DNA from: an uncultured Bacteroidia bacterium | GTDB lineage: Bacteria; Bacteroidota; Bacteroidia; NS11-12g; UBA955 | Assembly: GCA_943788195.1 (NCBI GenBank) | Contig: CALSPH010000001.1 | Coordinates: forward strand, 940,001 to 1,004,000 | DNA: 64,000 nt | Reading direction: 5' to 3' | The notes under the pieces: generated by a model | Database searches by the model: none | Seen by the model: the letters and a program-made list of their open reading frames with translations, nothing else | Told to the model about the DNA's origin: nothing | Shown: positions 35,439 to 44,100 of the stretch, piece after piece | Layout: every line of letters begins with the position of its first letter | Numbering within the stretch: the first letter of the stretch is position 1 | Translations under genes and position numbers: made by a program

Positions 35439-36854
35439 ATGGAACGTGATATTCTTGTAAAGCCAACAACCGCAGAAGGTCTTAATATAGATGCAAAGAA
35501 ACTCTATATCGAGAGTTATGGCTGTGCCATGAATTTCAGTGATTCAGAAATAGTAGCCTCTATTTTAGTGGAACAAGGATTCACCCCAGTGAATGATGAG
35601 TTTGATGCGGATGTTATCTTCTTAAATACTTGTGCCATTCGAGACAATGCCGAGAAAAGAATCCGGGACCGCTTGATTCATTTAAAAGGGAATAAGCGTA
35701 AAAAGCGTGAATTAATCATTGGCGTTTTGGGATGTATGGCGGAGCGATTGAAGGAACAATTGTTAGAGGAGGAGAAGTTGGTCGATATTGTAGCTGGTCC
35801 AGATGCATATCGTGATTTACCTCGATTGATTGAAGAGGTTGAAACAGGTCATCGAGCCATTAATGTTTTGCTATCAAAAGAAGAGACCTATGGGGAAATA
35901 AACCCAGTACGTTTAAATAGCAATGGCGTTTCTGCCTTTATTTCTATTACCCGTGGATGTGATAATATGTGTAGCTTTTGTGTGGTGCCTTTTACAAGAG
36001 GTAGAGAGCGCAGCCGGTCTCCGCAAAGTATTATAGCTGAAGCTGAAGCTTTAGCCCATGCAGGTTATAAAGAATTCACACTACTAGGCCAGAATGTAGA
36101 TTCGTACTTATGGTATGGAGGAGGCCCTAAAAAAGATTTTAAAAAGTTAACCGAACAAGAGCAAATGGAAAGTGTAAGCTTCGCTCAATTGTTAGAGCAA
36201 GTAGCTCAAGCCGTGCCAAACATGCGCGTTCGGTTTAGCACATCGCACCCCAAAGACATTCATGACGAAGTTTTATTTGTCATTCGGGATAATAAAAATA
36301 TTGTGAATCAAATTCATTTTCCTGCACAAAGTGGTAATTCAAGAGTGCTTGAATTGATGAATAGAACGTATACGCGAGAATGGTATATTTCAAAAATAGA
36401 CCGAATCAAAGAAGTGATACCGGATTGCGGGATTAGCGGTGATATCATTGCAGGGTTTTGCACCGAGACAGAGAAAGAGCATAAGGATACGTTAAGCTTA
36501 ATGGAGTATGCTCAATTTGACTTTTCGTATATGTATACCTACAGTGAGCGCCCAGGTACTTTGGCCGCAAAGAAATATGAAGATGATGTGCCTAAGGAAG
36601 TAAAGGCTAAGCGTCTCACGGAAATCATTCTTATGCAAAATGCAATTTCTAAAAAGAAGAATGCCGCACGTATTGGATCCGTTTATGAAACTCTTGTAGA
36701 AGGCGAGTCCAAGAAATCGGATCAAGATTGGAAAGGCAGAAACTATGAAAATATCATAACGATATTTCCAAAACGGAATGCTAAGATTGGGGATTTTGTT
36801 AATGTGAAGATTACCGATTGCACCACAACCACACTGAAAGGTGAGATAGTTTAA
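35439..36854 (+). CDS. miaB: tRNA-2-methylthio-N6-dimethylallyladenosine synthase MiaB
   Basis: A 471-aa radical-SAM methylthiotransferase that thiomethylates i6A37 of tRNAs reading UNN codons. The N-terminal UPF0004 domain has [15 protein letters not shown] and later [10 protein letters not shown] and VLGCMAERL, the three auxiliary-cluster cysteines. The radical-SAM motif is [23 protein letters not shown], and a TRAM domain closes the protein ([17 protein letters not shown] onward). ATG 35439 is used because the frame upstream (from 35370) runs through the terminator and the -7 box. Confidence 0.95.
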   Translation: MERDILVKPTTAEGLNIDAKKLYIESYGCAMNFSDSEIVASILVEQGFTPVNDEFDADVIFLNTCAIRDNAEKRIRDRLIHLKGNKRKKRELIIGVLGCMAERLKEQLLEEEKLVDIVAGPDAYRDLPRLIEEVETGHRAINVLLSKEETYGEINPVRLNSNGVSAFISITRGCDNMCSFCVVPFTRGRERSRSPQSIIAEAEALAHAGYKEFTLLGQNVDSYLWYGGGPKKDFKKLTEQEQMESVSFAQLLEQVAQAVPNMRVRFSTSHPKDIHDEVLFVIRDNKNIVNQIHFPAQSGNSRVLELMNRTYTREWYISKIDRIKEVIPDCGISGDIIAGFCTETEKEHKDTLSLMEYAQFDFSYMYTYSERPGTLAAKKYEDDVPKEVKAKRLTEIILMQNAISKKKNAARIGSVYETLVEGESKKSDQDWKGRNYENIITIFPKRNAKIGDFVNVKITDCTTTTLKGEIV

Positions 36855-36900
36855 TCCGCAATCCTATATTTAAATATTAACTATTTCTTAATACTGCAAC

Positions 36901-37470
36901 CTATCGCTTCCTAAAAGAAGGATTCGGAGTATTGCCGGCAATCAAAGCATCAATCGCTTTTTCTAAGTATTTTTCCGTAACCTCAGCTGCTTTCGTGTTG
37001 TTGTCAATCGCCCCAATATATTTTACCACTCGTTTTTTATCGAGTAGAAATACATGAGGTGTTCTAGTTGCCCCATATTTAGGATAGATTTTTTGTCCTT
37101 TATCCATCAAATAAGGAAAGGTAAAGCCTTTCTCATTTGCACGTATTTTCATGTTTGCAAAATCATCTGATGGATAGCTTTTCGGGTTATTGGGATTAAT
37201 GGCGAAGACCGGATATCCTTTCGACTTGTATTTATTATCCAAGGCGATTAAACGATCTTCATAAGCCACTGAAAAAGGACAATGGTTGCAGGTAAATACA
37301 ACTACGTAGCCTTTGGCATCTTTAAAGTCTTTAAGGGAATGTGTTTGGTCATCCGTTCCAATCAAGGCAAAATCGGGTGCTTTATCACCCACTTTAAGTC
37401 CTTTTTTCTTTTGAGTAAAACTGAGGCATGCAAGTAGCATCAGTGCGATGGTGAGATGTTTAAATGTCAT
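36901..37470 (-). CDS. Thioredoxin-family (AhpC/TSA-like) exported protein
   Basis: A 189-aa protein with a signal peptide (IALMLLACLSFTQ). A peroxiredoxin-like thioredoxin fold follows: KVGDKAPDFALIGTD, then VVVFTCNHCPFSVAYEDRL with a CxxC pair, and RTPHVFLLDKKRVVKYIGAIDNN with the cis-Pro. The C-N-H-C pattern is that of the 'thioredoxin family protein' group found next to TlpA proteins. It probably works in periplasmic redox or peroxide metabolism. ATG 37470 is chosen; the longer frame from 37548 would overlap tlpA and lack a signal peptide. It lies 4 bp after the TlpA-like gene. Confidence 0.85.
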   Translation of the reverse strand: MTFKHLTIALMLLACLSFTQKKKGLKVGDKAPDFALIGTDDQTHSLKDFKDAKGYVVVFTCNHCPFSVAYEDRLIALDNKYKSKGYPVFAINPNNPKSYPSDDFANMKIRANEKGFTFPYLMDKGQKIYPKYGATRTPHVFLLDKKRVVKYIGAIDNNTKAAEVTEKYLEKAIDALIAGNTPNPSFRKR

Positions 37471-37474
37471 TGGG

Positions 37475-37951
37475 TTATATTTTTTTAATGTCTTTAAGAA
37501 TTTGTTTTGTAGAATGATAGCTTTTTTCGTGAAACGCTTTTTTACCATCTTTAAGTATTAATGTAGCAGGGATTGCTCCGCTCCAGTTGCTATCTATTTT
37601 GTTTATCCAGGCATTGGTATTTCCATCACCAAGTATAACTACCTCAGTGTTTATGTTTCTTTGTTCAAGGAAAGGCTTAACTCGAGTATCCACTGTACTT
37701 GGCATATCTAAACTAACTAAGATCACTTTTACTGGTCCTAAAGAAGTGTCATGGTCTAAAGCGGTAAAATAAGGTAATTCTTGAATGCAAGGTTTGCACC
37801 AAGTTGCCCAAAAATTAAGCACCACAATGGTATCATTGGGTCGGTTTAGGATGAATTGTTTTTCGAATGCATCAAACGTGTCTATCACACGAACCTCTTT
37901 GTCTGTGTTGATAAACAAGCCGAAAGAAAATGCAAGAAATAATAAAACCAC
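37475..37951 (-). CDS. TlpA-family disulfide reductase
   Basis: A 158-aa thioredoxin-fold protein with an N-terminal signal or anchor (VLLFLAFSFGLFI) and the active site WATWCKPC. The rest fits the TlpA/ResA family: VVLNFWATWCKPCIQELPYF, an insert with VKVILVSLD, and GAIPATLILKDGKKAF with the cis-Pro. The start is GTG at 37951; no in-frame ATG lies close upstream. It is followed by a second thioredoxin-like gene after 4 bp, forming a two-gene redox unit. Upstream, CATATTTG resembles but does not match the -7 box. Confidence 0.85.
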   Translation of the reverse strand: MVLLFLAFSFGLFINTDKEVRVIDTFDAFEKQFILNRPNDTIVVLNFWATWCKPCIQELPYFTALDHDTSLGPVKVILVSLDMPSTVDTRVKPFLEQRNINTEVVILGDGNTNAWINKIDSNWSGAIPATLILKDGKKAFHEKSYHSTKQILKDIKKI

Positions 37952-38135
37952 TTTTATGAATACAAATATGAAACAAATAAAGAAAAGAAATGTTGCGGAG
38001 ATTAAACATTGCGATAAGATAACAATGCTAAGGCCTCTGGCGGATTATAATAATACTTTGTCTAAATGCACAGTAAAAATCTGCCAAAATGGCATAAAAT
38101 AGCTATCTTCGCATTGCTTTTGTAAAATAGCATAT

Positions 38136-39407
38136 ATGGCGACATTAGAGAACGAGGTAAAGGCTGTAAAACAGCGATTTGAGATAATAGGAAACGCATC
38201 CAATTTGATTCATGCAATTGAAACTGCAATTAAGGTTTCACCCACAGATATCAATGTATTAATTAATGGAGCCAGTGGAGTGGGAAAAGAATCCATTTCA
38301 AAAATAATACATAACTTGAGCACACGTAAACATGGTCCTTTTATTGCGGTGAATTGTGGCGCTATACCTGAAGGAACTATAGATTCAGAGCTTTTTGGAC
38401 ATGAAAAGGGAGCCTTCACAGGAGCAGTAGATAAACGGAAAGGTTATTTTGAGGCGGCCAATGGAGGAACGATATTTTTAGACGAGGTAGGTGAATTGCC
38501 AGCATCTTCACAAGCGAGATTGTTGAGGGTTTTGGAAAATGGAGAGTTTATCAAAGTAGGCAGTTCTCAGGTTCAAAAAACAGATGTTAGAATTATAGCC
38601 GCTACCAACCGTGATTTGCTTGAAAGGGCCAGAGAATCTAAATTTAGGGAGGACCTGTATTATCGATTAGCAACGGTAACCATTGCGGTTCCCAAATTGA
38701 GCGAACGCAAAGGAGATATCTATTTGCTTTTTCGCAAATTTGCAACTGATTTTGCAGAACAATACAAAACAAGTCTAGTTCAGCTGGATGAAGAAGCGCA
38801 ACAAGTGCTGGCTAATTATCCTTGGCCAGGAAATATCCGACAGTTAAAAAACGTAACTGAGCAGATTTGTGTTTTAGAACAAACTCCGCTAATCACTAAA
38901 GAAATTCTACTACGGCATTTGCCGAAAGTAAATAAAAATTTACCCGTACTTTTTTCTGGCAGAGGCTCAGAAGATATGAGCGAACGTGACATTTATTATA
39001 AGGTGCTCTATGACCTTAAAAAGGATGTAAATGATTTGAAACAGGTGGTTTTTGGTATGCTTAGTACTAACAATGATTCAAGTTTTAAACAGCCTGGTCA
39101 TGATGTTGCCATCAAGCAAGCTGAGTTGCGGATTCTGAATGATAGTCCAAATATAGAGGAGCAACCCGTATCAAGTTTACCCGATGTGCATTATCAATCC
39201 CCGAGTGAGGATGCTCAGGAGCATATTACCATTGATTCAGATGACCATGTACAGTATGATGAAAACTTTTCTTTAGAGCAACAAGAGATTAACATGATTA
39301 AAAAAGCCTTGTTGCGACACAATGGAAGAAGAAAGAAGGCTGCTGAAGATTTGGGTATTTCGGAACGAACTTTGTACAGAAAAATTAAGCAATATGAACT
39401 GGATTAA
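38136..39407 (+). CDS. Sigma-54 interaction-domain transcriptional regulator without receiver domain
   Basis: A 423-aa bacterial enhancer-binding protein. The AAA+ domain starts almost at once: Walker A GASGVGKE (about 45-52), the sigma-54-contacting GAFTGA at 92-97, Walker B TIFLDEVGEL and the arginine-finger region FREDLYYRL. A divergent segment of about 90 residues follows. The C-terminus has a Fis-type helix-turn-helix (RKKAAEDLGISERTLYRKIKQ). No N-terminal sensory domain is present, so control must come from expression level or a partner. It overlaps lptE by 14 bp, suggesting an envelope-related role. Upstream, TATCTTCG (38104) is a near-match to the -7 box. Confidence 0.9.
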   Translation: MATLENEVKAVKQRFEIIGNASNLIHAIETAIKVSPTDINVLINGASGVGKESISKIIHNLSTRKHGPFIAVNCGAIPEGTIDSELFGHEKGAFTGAVDKRKGYFEAANGGTIFLDEVGELPASSQARLLRVLENGEFIKVGSSQVQKTDVRIIAATNRDLLERARESKFREDLYYRLATVTIAVPKLSERKGDIYLLFRKFATDFAEQYKTSLVQLDEEAQQVLANYPWPGNIRQLKNVTEQICVLEQTPLITKEILLRHLPKVNKNLPVLFSGRGSEDMSERDIYYKVLYDLKKDVNDLKQVVFGMLSTNNDSSFKQPGHDVAIKQAELRILNDSPNIEEQPVSSLPDVHYQSPSEDAQEHITIDSDDHVQYDENFSLEQQEINMIKKALLRHNGRRKKAAEDLGISERTLYRKIKQYELD

Positions 39408-39900
39408 AAGTTTTGCTCTGATCTTTTTAACAACTTTATACGGATGTGGAGGGGTTAACTATAGTTTAAGCGGAATAAACATTCCGCCCGAGGTTAAAAC
39501 GGTTTCTGTTAAATTATTTGTAAATAAGGCGCCATTAATCAATCCATTATTGGCACAGGTCTATACAGAAAAATTGAAAGATAAATTCATCAATCAAACT
39601 TCACTTTCTGTGATTAATGAAAATGGTGATTGGGCATTTCAAGGCTATATTTCAAATTATGTTGTGGAGCCTGTAAATCGTCAATCGATAGGTGGAGGAA
39701 CGCGGAATAAATTAACCATAAGTATTTCCGTTGCCTTTGAGAATGCAAAAAACAAGGACGAGAATTTTGAACGTGTATTTACACGGTTTAAAGATTTTGA
39801 GGCCTCTAGTGATTTTTCAAGTATAGAATCTAGTTTAGTGGATGATATTACCGACATATTAGTTCAGGATGTTTTTAACGAAACCGCGCTCAAATGGTAG
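39394..39900 (+). CDS. lptE: LPS assembly lipoprotein LptE-like
   Basis: A 168-aa lipoprotein from ATG 39394 (MNWIKSFALIFLTTLYGCGG), with a good lipobox (LYGC). The mature part is alpha/beta: YSLSGINIPPEVKTVSVKLFVNKAPLINPLLAQVYTEKLKDKFINQTSLSVI, the pattern of LptE, which plugs the LptD barrel and inserts LPS in the outer membrane. Upstream in-frame starts lie within the regulator gene and do not give a signal peptide at the N-terminus. It overlaps the regulator by 14 bp and the TPR-like gene by 7 bp. Confidence 0.88.
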   Translation: MNWIKSFALIFLTTLYGCGGVNYSLSGINIPPEVKTVSVKLFVNKAPLINPLLAQVYTEKLKDKFINQTSLSVINENGDWAFQGYISNYVVEPVNRQSIGGGTRNKLTISISVAFENAKNKDENFERVFTRFKDFEASSDFSSIESSLVDDITDILVQDVFNETALKW

Positions 39901-40955
39901 AGGTGAGCAAGAAGAATATCGATAAATGGCTCGATGAGGGCAATGCTTTAGGTAAAGAGCATATTGGCCTATTGGAGCAATTTACGGGTGAGTATCCCTA
40001 CTATGGGCCCACCCAAGCTTTGTTGGCTAAGGCGTATTTTAATGAAGGGAGTGATGCTTTTGATAAACAACTCAGAAAGGCGGCATTAACAACAGCTGAT
40101 TGTGTTTGGTTGTATGATTTTATTCACAATTCAGCTCCTCTTGTTGAAAATGAGCAACCCGTTGAAGGGACAAAAGAAGTAAAAAAGGCCGTAAAAAGAA
40201 CTAAAACAGTAAAAGCTCAAAAGAGCAGCTCGGTAAAGGCCAAAACAGATCGCCCAAAAAGTAAGCAGCCCTCGAAAAAGATAAAAACAAAAGAGCCCAG
40301 TGCTAAGGTTAAGGAACCTGCGGTGCAAGCAAAGCCAACAAAAAAAACCAAAGTGGCTAGTCCAAAGATTAAAAAGATTCGAATTAGTCCGGGTGAGGGT
40401 GAGGTGATTTTAGATCTCACAAAAAATCAGGAATCGCTTAAGGCAAAAGCGCCAAAACTGATACTTGATGAAACTCCAGATTTGGAAGGGAATCAGGAAA
40501 AAGTGACCAAGGTTAAAAGGCAAAAAAAACCAGTATCACCATCGAATAATAGTTTTTTGGACTGGTTAGATTATACCAATCTATATGAAGCAGGAGAAAA
40601 ACAGATTTCCATCGTCAAGCCATTGGATCAAACCGAACAAGAGGATGCACAGATAGTTGGTGATGAAACGCCAAAGCCTGAAAACAATGTTGGTAAAGCG
40701 GTGGATCTGTTGGCAAAATTTATTGCAAACAAACCCAAGCCGGGGGAGATTAAACTAGAAAGTTTTGATCCAGAAGAAAAATCACTTGCAAGTGATTCTG
40801 CCGAAAATATACCCGTGAGCGAATCCCTCGCAAGGGTCTATATAAGTCAAAATGAGGTTGAAATGGCGGAAGAAGTTTATCAGAAATTAATCTTGAAATT
40901 TCCTGAAAAAAGCGCTTACTTTGCAGACCTTATTCAAAAATTGAATAAAGTATAA
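39894..40955 (+). CDS. Lysine-rich TPR-like protein of unknown function
   Basis: A 353-aa protein of three parts. Residues 1 to about 85 are helical (IDKWLDEGNALGKEHIGLLEQF, then GPTQALLAKAYFNEG) and TPR-like. Residues about 95-170 are extremely rich in Lys, Thr, Ser, Pro and Ala, with repeats such as KVKEPAVQAKPTKKTKV, resembling a histone H1 tail. The C-terminal 50 residues (SLARVYISQNEVEMAEEVYQKLILKFPEK) are again TPR-like. No signal peptide is visible. It sits between lptE and secG, overlapping the former by 7 bp. Homologues in this position are often labelled tetratricopeptide protein. Confidence 0.75.
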   Translation: MVEVSKKNIDKWLDEGNALGKEHIGLLEQFTGEYPYYGPTQALLAKAYFNEGSDAFDKQLRKAALTTADCVWLYDFIHNSAPLVENEQPVEGTKEVKKAVKRTKTVKAQKSSSVKAKTDRPKSKQPSKKIKTKEPSAKVKEPAVQAKPTKKTKVASPKIKKIRISPGEGEVILDLTKNQESLKAKAPKLILDETPDLEGNQEKVTKVKRQKKPVSPSNNSFLDWLDYTNLYEAGEKQISIVKPLDQTEQEDAQIVGDETPKPENNVGKAVDLLAKFIANKPKPGEIKLESFDPEEKSLASDSAENIPVSESLARVYISQNEVEMAEEVYQKLILKFPEKSAYFADLIQKLNKV

Positions 40956-40960
40956 ATATT

Positions 40961-41362
40961 ATGGTAAGCGTATTAACAATCATCTCACTTTTAGTTGCAA
41001 TATTATTGATATTAATTGTACTAATCCAAAAGCCTAAAGGTGGTGGAGTAACGGGTAATTTAACCGGTGGTGCAAATCAAATTTTTGGGGTAAAGAAAAC
41101 TTCAGATTTGGTAGAGAAAACAACTTGGATATTAAGTGGTATTATAGCTATAGTTCTATTAATTACAACGGCTTTTAATAAGCCTATGGTGAAAGAGGAT
41201 GACTTAGGAGAGCAAAAGCAATCTGAAGAAGTTCAGAAAGCATTAGATAATCCAATTGCTCCTGCCGTTCCACAAAATCAAGGAACTAACCCTGGAAATG
41301 CGGTTGAACTTGCTCCTTCAACACCAGGAACAGAGCCTGTTTCTACCCCTCCAGCCAAATAA
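40961..41362 (+). CDS. secG: Preprotein translocase subunit SecG
   Basis: A 133-aa SecG, the small helper of the SecYEG channel. Two transmembrane helices at about 4-22 and 57-76 flank the conserved cytosolic loop (LIQKPKGGGVTGNLTGGANQIFG). A Pro/Gln/Glu-rich C-terminal tail of about 50 residues is common in Bacteroidota. It follows the TPR-like gene after 5 bp and ends the operon that begins with the sigma-54 activator. Confidence 0.93.
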   Translation: MVSVLTIISLLVAILLILIVLIQKPKGGGVTGNLTGGANQIFGVKKTSDLVEKTTWILSGIIAIVLLITTAFNKPMVKEDDLGEQKQSEEVQKALDNPIAPAVPQNQGTNPGNAVELAPSTPGTEPVSTPPAK

Positions 41363-41426
41363 GTAATTTAATTCTCACATTTTAATTGCGGTAGCTCAAA
41401 TGCTATCGAAAGCGTATGCTTTATCA

Positions 41427-41434
41427 TATCTTTG
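41427..41434 (+). promoter_or_regulatory. Putative -7 box directly before the M1 peptidase gene
   Basis: TATCTTTG matches TAnnTTTG. Only one base separates it from ATG 41436 and four from ATG 41439, so a leaderless message starting at the second ATG is likely if the box is used. Confidence 0.45.
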
Positions 41435-41435
41435 T

Positions 41436-43343
41436 ATGATGCGATATCTCATTGCTTTTATTGGGTTAGTTTTCTTGCAAAATACAGTCAATGCTCAGGT
41501 TTCTTGTGGGCACCACAAGTCTGCGATCAACCAATTAAAAGTTGATAAATATTTAAGAAGATCAGCTGCTGATTTGCAGAATTATGATTTGATCTATCAT
41601 CGTTTAGAATTAAAAGCATCGCCCAAAGTGTTTTGGTTAGAGGGTAATGTGACCAGCTATTTTAGATTTACACAAAGCTCCAATCGCATTGCCTTCAATC
41701 TACGTCAGCATATGAAGGTTGATTCAGTTAAGCAACGAGGGGTGCATGTAAATTTTACTCATGTTTCAGATGTTGTAACTGTCAATTTCCCCTTAACCTA
41801 TTCAGCAAATTATTTCGATTCAATTACGCTGTTTTATAGTGGTAATGCAACGCAAGGTAAATACCGTTCCTTTTTTATTGAGGGACATAAAACAGGTAGA
41901 TTATTGGCAACCCAGTCCGAGCCCTATGGTGCCCCAGATTGGTGGCCGTGCAAACAAGACCTGAATGATAAGTTCGATTCGTGTGATGTTATCATAGACA
42001 CCGATACAGGTTTGTTGGCTGGAGGGCCTGGTTTATTAATTACCAAAAGTCAAATCAATGATACGCAAATGCGATTTCATTGGCGGCACAGATATCCTTC
42101 CAACTTTTATTTAATAGCATTGGCTATTAGCAATTATCAAGAGGTTAAAGACTCTGTTTTACTAAGGGGAAAATGGCTCCCTATCATTAATTACGTATAT
42201 CCGCAGTCTGTTAATCCCTCCATTAATCTACTAAAGAATACCGGTCCAATATTGTCTTTTTTTGACAGTGTATTTGGTGCCTACCCATACATTAATGAGA
42301 AATATGGACACATGCAGTGGAACACCAGTGGAGGAATGGAGCATGCAACTATGAGCAGCATGGGTTCCTATAATTTTGATTTAGTGGCTCACGAAGCTGC
42401 TCATCAATGGTTTGGAGATAAAGTAACATGCTCTAGTTGGCAAGATATATGGATTAACGAATCCTTTGCAACTTATTTAAATGCCTTGGCTTATGAATCA
42501 TTTTACGGAAGGGATAGTTTCAATCGGCATATGGGGGATGTTTTAGAACGCGCTAAGCGCGAAACAAACCTTTCTGTTTTTGTGGAGGATACAACGGATG
42601 TTGGGCGTATATTTAATCAAGATCTAAGTTATCAAAAAGGTGCGATGGTTTTGCATACTTTGAGATATTACATTGGAGATGAAGCATTTTTTCAAGCATG
42701 TCGGAATTTTCTAAATGCACCTAATCTTTCTTTTGCCAGTGCAAGTACGCAAGATCTAATAGATCATTTTCAAGCATTGACCACAAAGGATGTTAATTCG
42801 TTTATTTCCAGTTTTTATTATGGAAAAGGGTATCCAACCTATTTGGTGCGTTGGAATCACAAGAATAAGCAAACCCTTGAATTGCAAATAACCCAATCTC
42901 AAATCAATCCTGCTACTGCATTTTTTAGGCATGATATCCCATTGCATATAAATACAGATACTGGGGTAATGCAATTGCACATTGAAGTAATGAGTGCTTT
43001 TGAGAAGATAGAGATTCCTTTAAACGTGAAAGTGTCGGATGTTTTCTTTAATCTAAATAATGAGGTTTTGGCCACAGGAACAGTAGCTAAAATTGAGGAA
43101 TCACTGGACGAAGAATTTACGATATCTCCTAACCCAAGTGATGGAAATTTTACAATTAGAAGCAACAAAATACCACTTCAAAGTGTTATTATATATGACA
43201 GCCAAGGCAAGAAAGTAAAGAGTTGGACTGATATTAATCAGTATTCGTACCCTTTTTCATTAGCGGAATTCAGCACAGGAAACTTTATCTTGCAGATAGA
43301 AACTGAAGAAGGAATATTTATAAAGAGATATGCTAAACATTAA
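41436..43343 (+). CDS. M1-family metallopeptidase with T9SS C-terminal sorting domain
   Basis: A 635-aa exported aminopeptidase-like zinc protease. A signal peptide (YLIAFIGLVFLQNTVNAQ) is followed by the M1 catalytic domain with GGMEH in place of the usual GxMEN. The zinc site is H319-E-x-x-H323, with the third ligand E342 after 18 residues (HEAAHQWFG ... NESFA). The last 75 residues (NPSDGNFTIRS ... FIKRYAKH) are a T9SS type A sorting domain, so the enzyme is probably displayed on or released from the surface. The start is ATG 41436 or 41439; the frame from 41400 would contain the -7 box. It overlaps the MbnP-like gene by 14 bp. Confidence 0.9.
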   Translation: MMRYLIAFIGLVFLQNTVNAQVSCGHHKSAINQLKVDKYLRRSAADLQNYDLIYHRLELKASPKVFWLEGNVTSYFRFTQSSNRIAFNLRQHMKVDSVKQRGVHVNFTHVSDVVTVNFPLTYSANYFDSITLFYSGNATQGKYRSFFIEGHKTGRLLATQSEPYGAPDWWPCKQDLNDKFDSCDVIIDTDTGLLAGGPGLLITKSQINDTQMRFHWRHRYPSNFYLIALAISNYQEVKDSVLLRGKWLPIINYVYPQSVNPSINLLKNTGPILSFFDSVFGAYPYINEKYGHMQWNTSGGMEHATMSSMGSYNFDLVAHEAAHQWFGDKVTCSSWQDIWINESFATYLNALAYESFYGRDSFNRHMGDVLERAKRETNLSVFVEDTTDVGRIFNQDLSYQKGAMVLHTLRYYIGDEAFFQACRNFLNAPNLSFASASTQDLIDHFQALTTKDVNSFISSFYYGKGYPTYLVRWNHKNKQTLELQITQSQINPATAFFRHDIPLHINTDTGVMQLHIEVMSAFEKIEIPLNVKVSDVFFNLNNEVLATGTVAKIEESLDEEFTISPNPSDGNFTIRSNKIPLQSVIIYDSQGKKVKSWTDINQYSYPFSLAEFSTGNFILQIETEEGIFIKRYAKH

Positions 43344-44100
43344 CCGAAATATTGGACTGATTTTATTACTGGTCTTTGGATTGGTTTCATGTAACAATGA
43401 TCCCAAAGTTGAGCCAGATATGGCCAAGGAGGATGTGTTTCTAACGTTGGATTTTGTTAGCGCATTTAATAATGCATCAATAGATTATAATCAGAATGAG
43501 TTTATTACAAGTTCAAAGGATACTATTATACCACAGAAGTTTAAATTTATATTCTCAAATTTGCGCTTTGTTAAAGCAGATAACACGGAAATTTCCTTCC
43601 CAGATCGATATGGATATATCAGCTATGATGAAGGAAACACTACAATGATTTTGCCGGAAGTGCCTGAAGGCAGTTATAAGGCCATAAAGTTTTACCTCGG
43701 CTTAGACTCTGCGATCAATGTTTCGGATCCATCTATCTGGCCTGCCAAGCATCCATTGAATCCCTTGTATAATTCCATGCATTGGGGCTGGAATACAGGC
43801 TATATTTTTATAACACATGAAGGGCAGTTTTTAAATAATGGAGTGAAAGATAATTATACCTTTCATATTGCCACATTAGCATTTAGAACAGAAATTGAAA
43901 TACCCTTAACCTATATACATAATAACGGCAATTTGGATATTATCCAGATAAAAGCTGACCTGGCGAAATATTTTGATGGAGTGCATGCCTACAGTTTAAA
44001 AACAGAAATTCCTGCTTCGCATTCAAATATCGCCCAAGCCCCATACATCAATAAGTTGAGGGCAAATATCCAGCAAATGTTTAGTGCCAAACAAAACTAA
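43330..44100 (+). CDS. MbnP-family putative copper-binding lipoprotein
   Basis: A 256-aa lipoprotein (lipobox FGLVSC) of the MbnP family. Typical features are the start of the mature domain (VFLTLDFVSAFNN), FSNLRFVKADN, VPEGSYKAIKFYLGLDSA, and above all NSMHWGWNTGYIFITHEG. That segment contains the conserved His and Trp residues of the family. MbnP was first described beside methanobactin genes, where the di-haem enzyme MbnH oxidises a Trp of MbnP to kynurenine and MbnP binds copper. The next gene encodes an MbnH-like enzyme and starts with a 1-bp overlap. No methanobactin precursor was recognised. Confidence 0.8.
   Translation: MLNINRNIGLILLLVFGLVSCNNDPKVEPDMAKEDVFLTLDFVSAFNNASIDYNQNEFITSSKDTIIPQKFKFIFSNLRFVKADNTEISFPDRYGYISYDEGNTTMILPEVPEGSYKAIKFYLGLDSAINVSDPSIWPAKHPLNPLYNSMHWGWNTGYIFITHEGQFLNNGVKDNYTFHIATLAFRTEIEIPLTYIHNNGNLDIIQIKADLAKYFDGVHAYSLKTEIPASHSNIAQAPYINKLRANIQQMFSAKQN

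Noticed and set aside
38082-38104. Sigma-54 promoter before the activator gene (TGGCATAAAATAGC)
   Set aside because: The GG-to-GC spacing is one base too short; it may just be part of the TGCCA-aaa-TGGCA inverted repeat.
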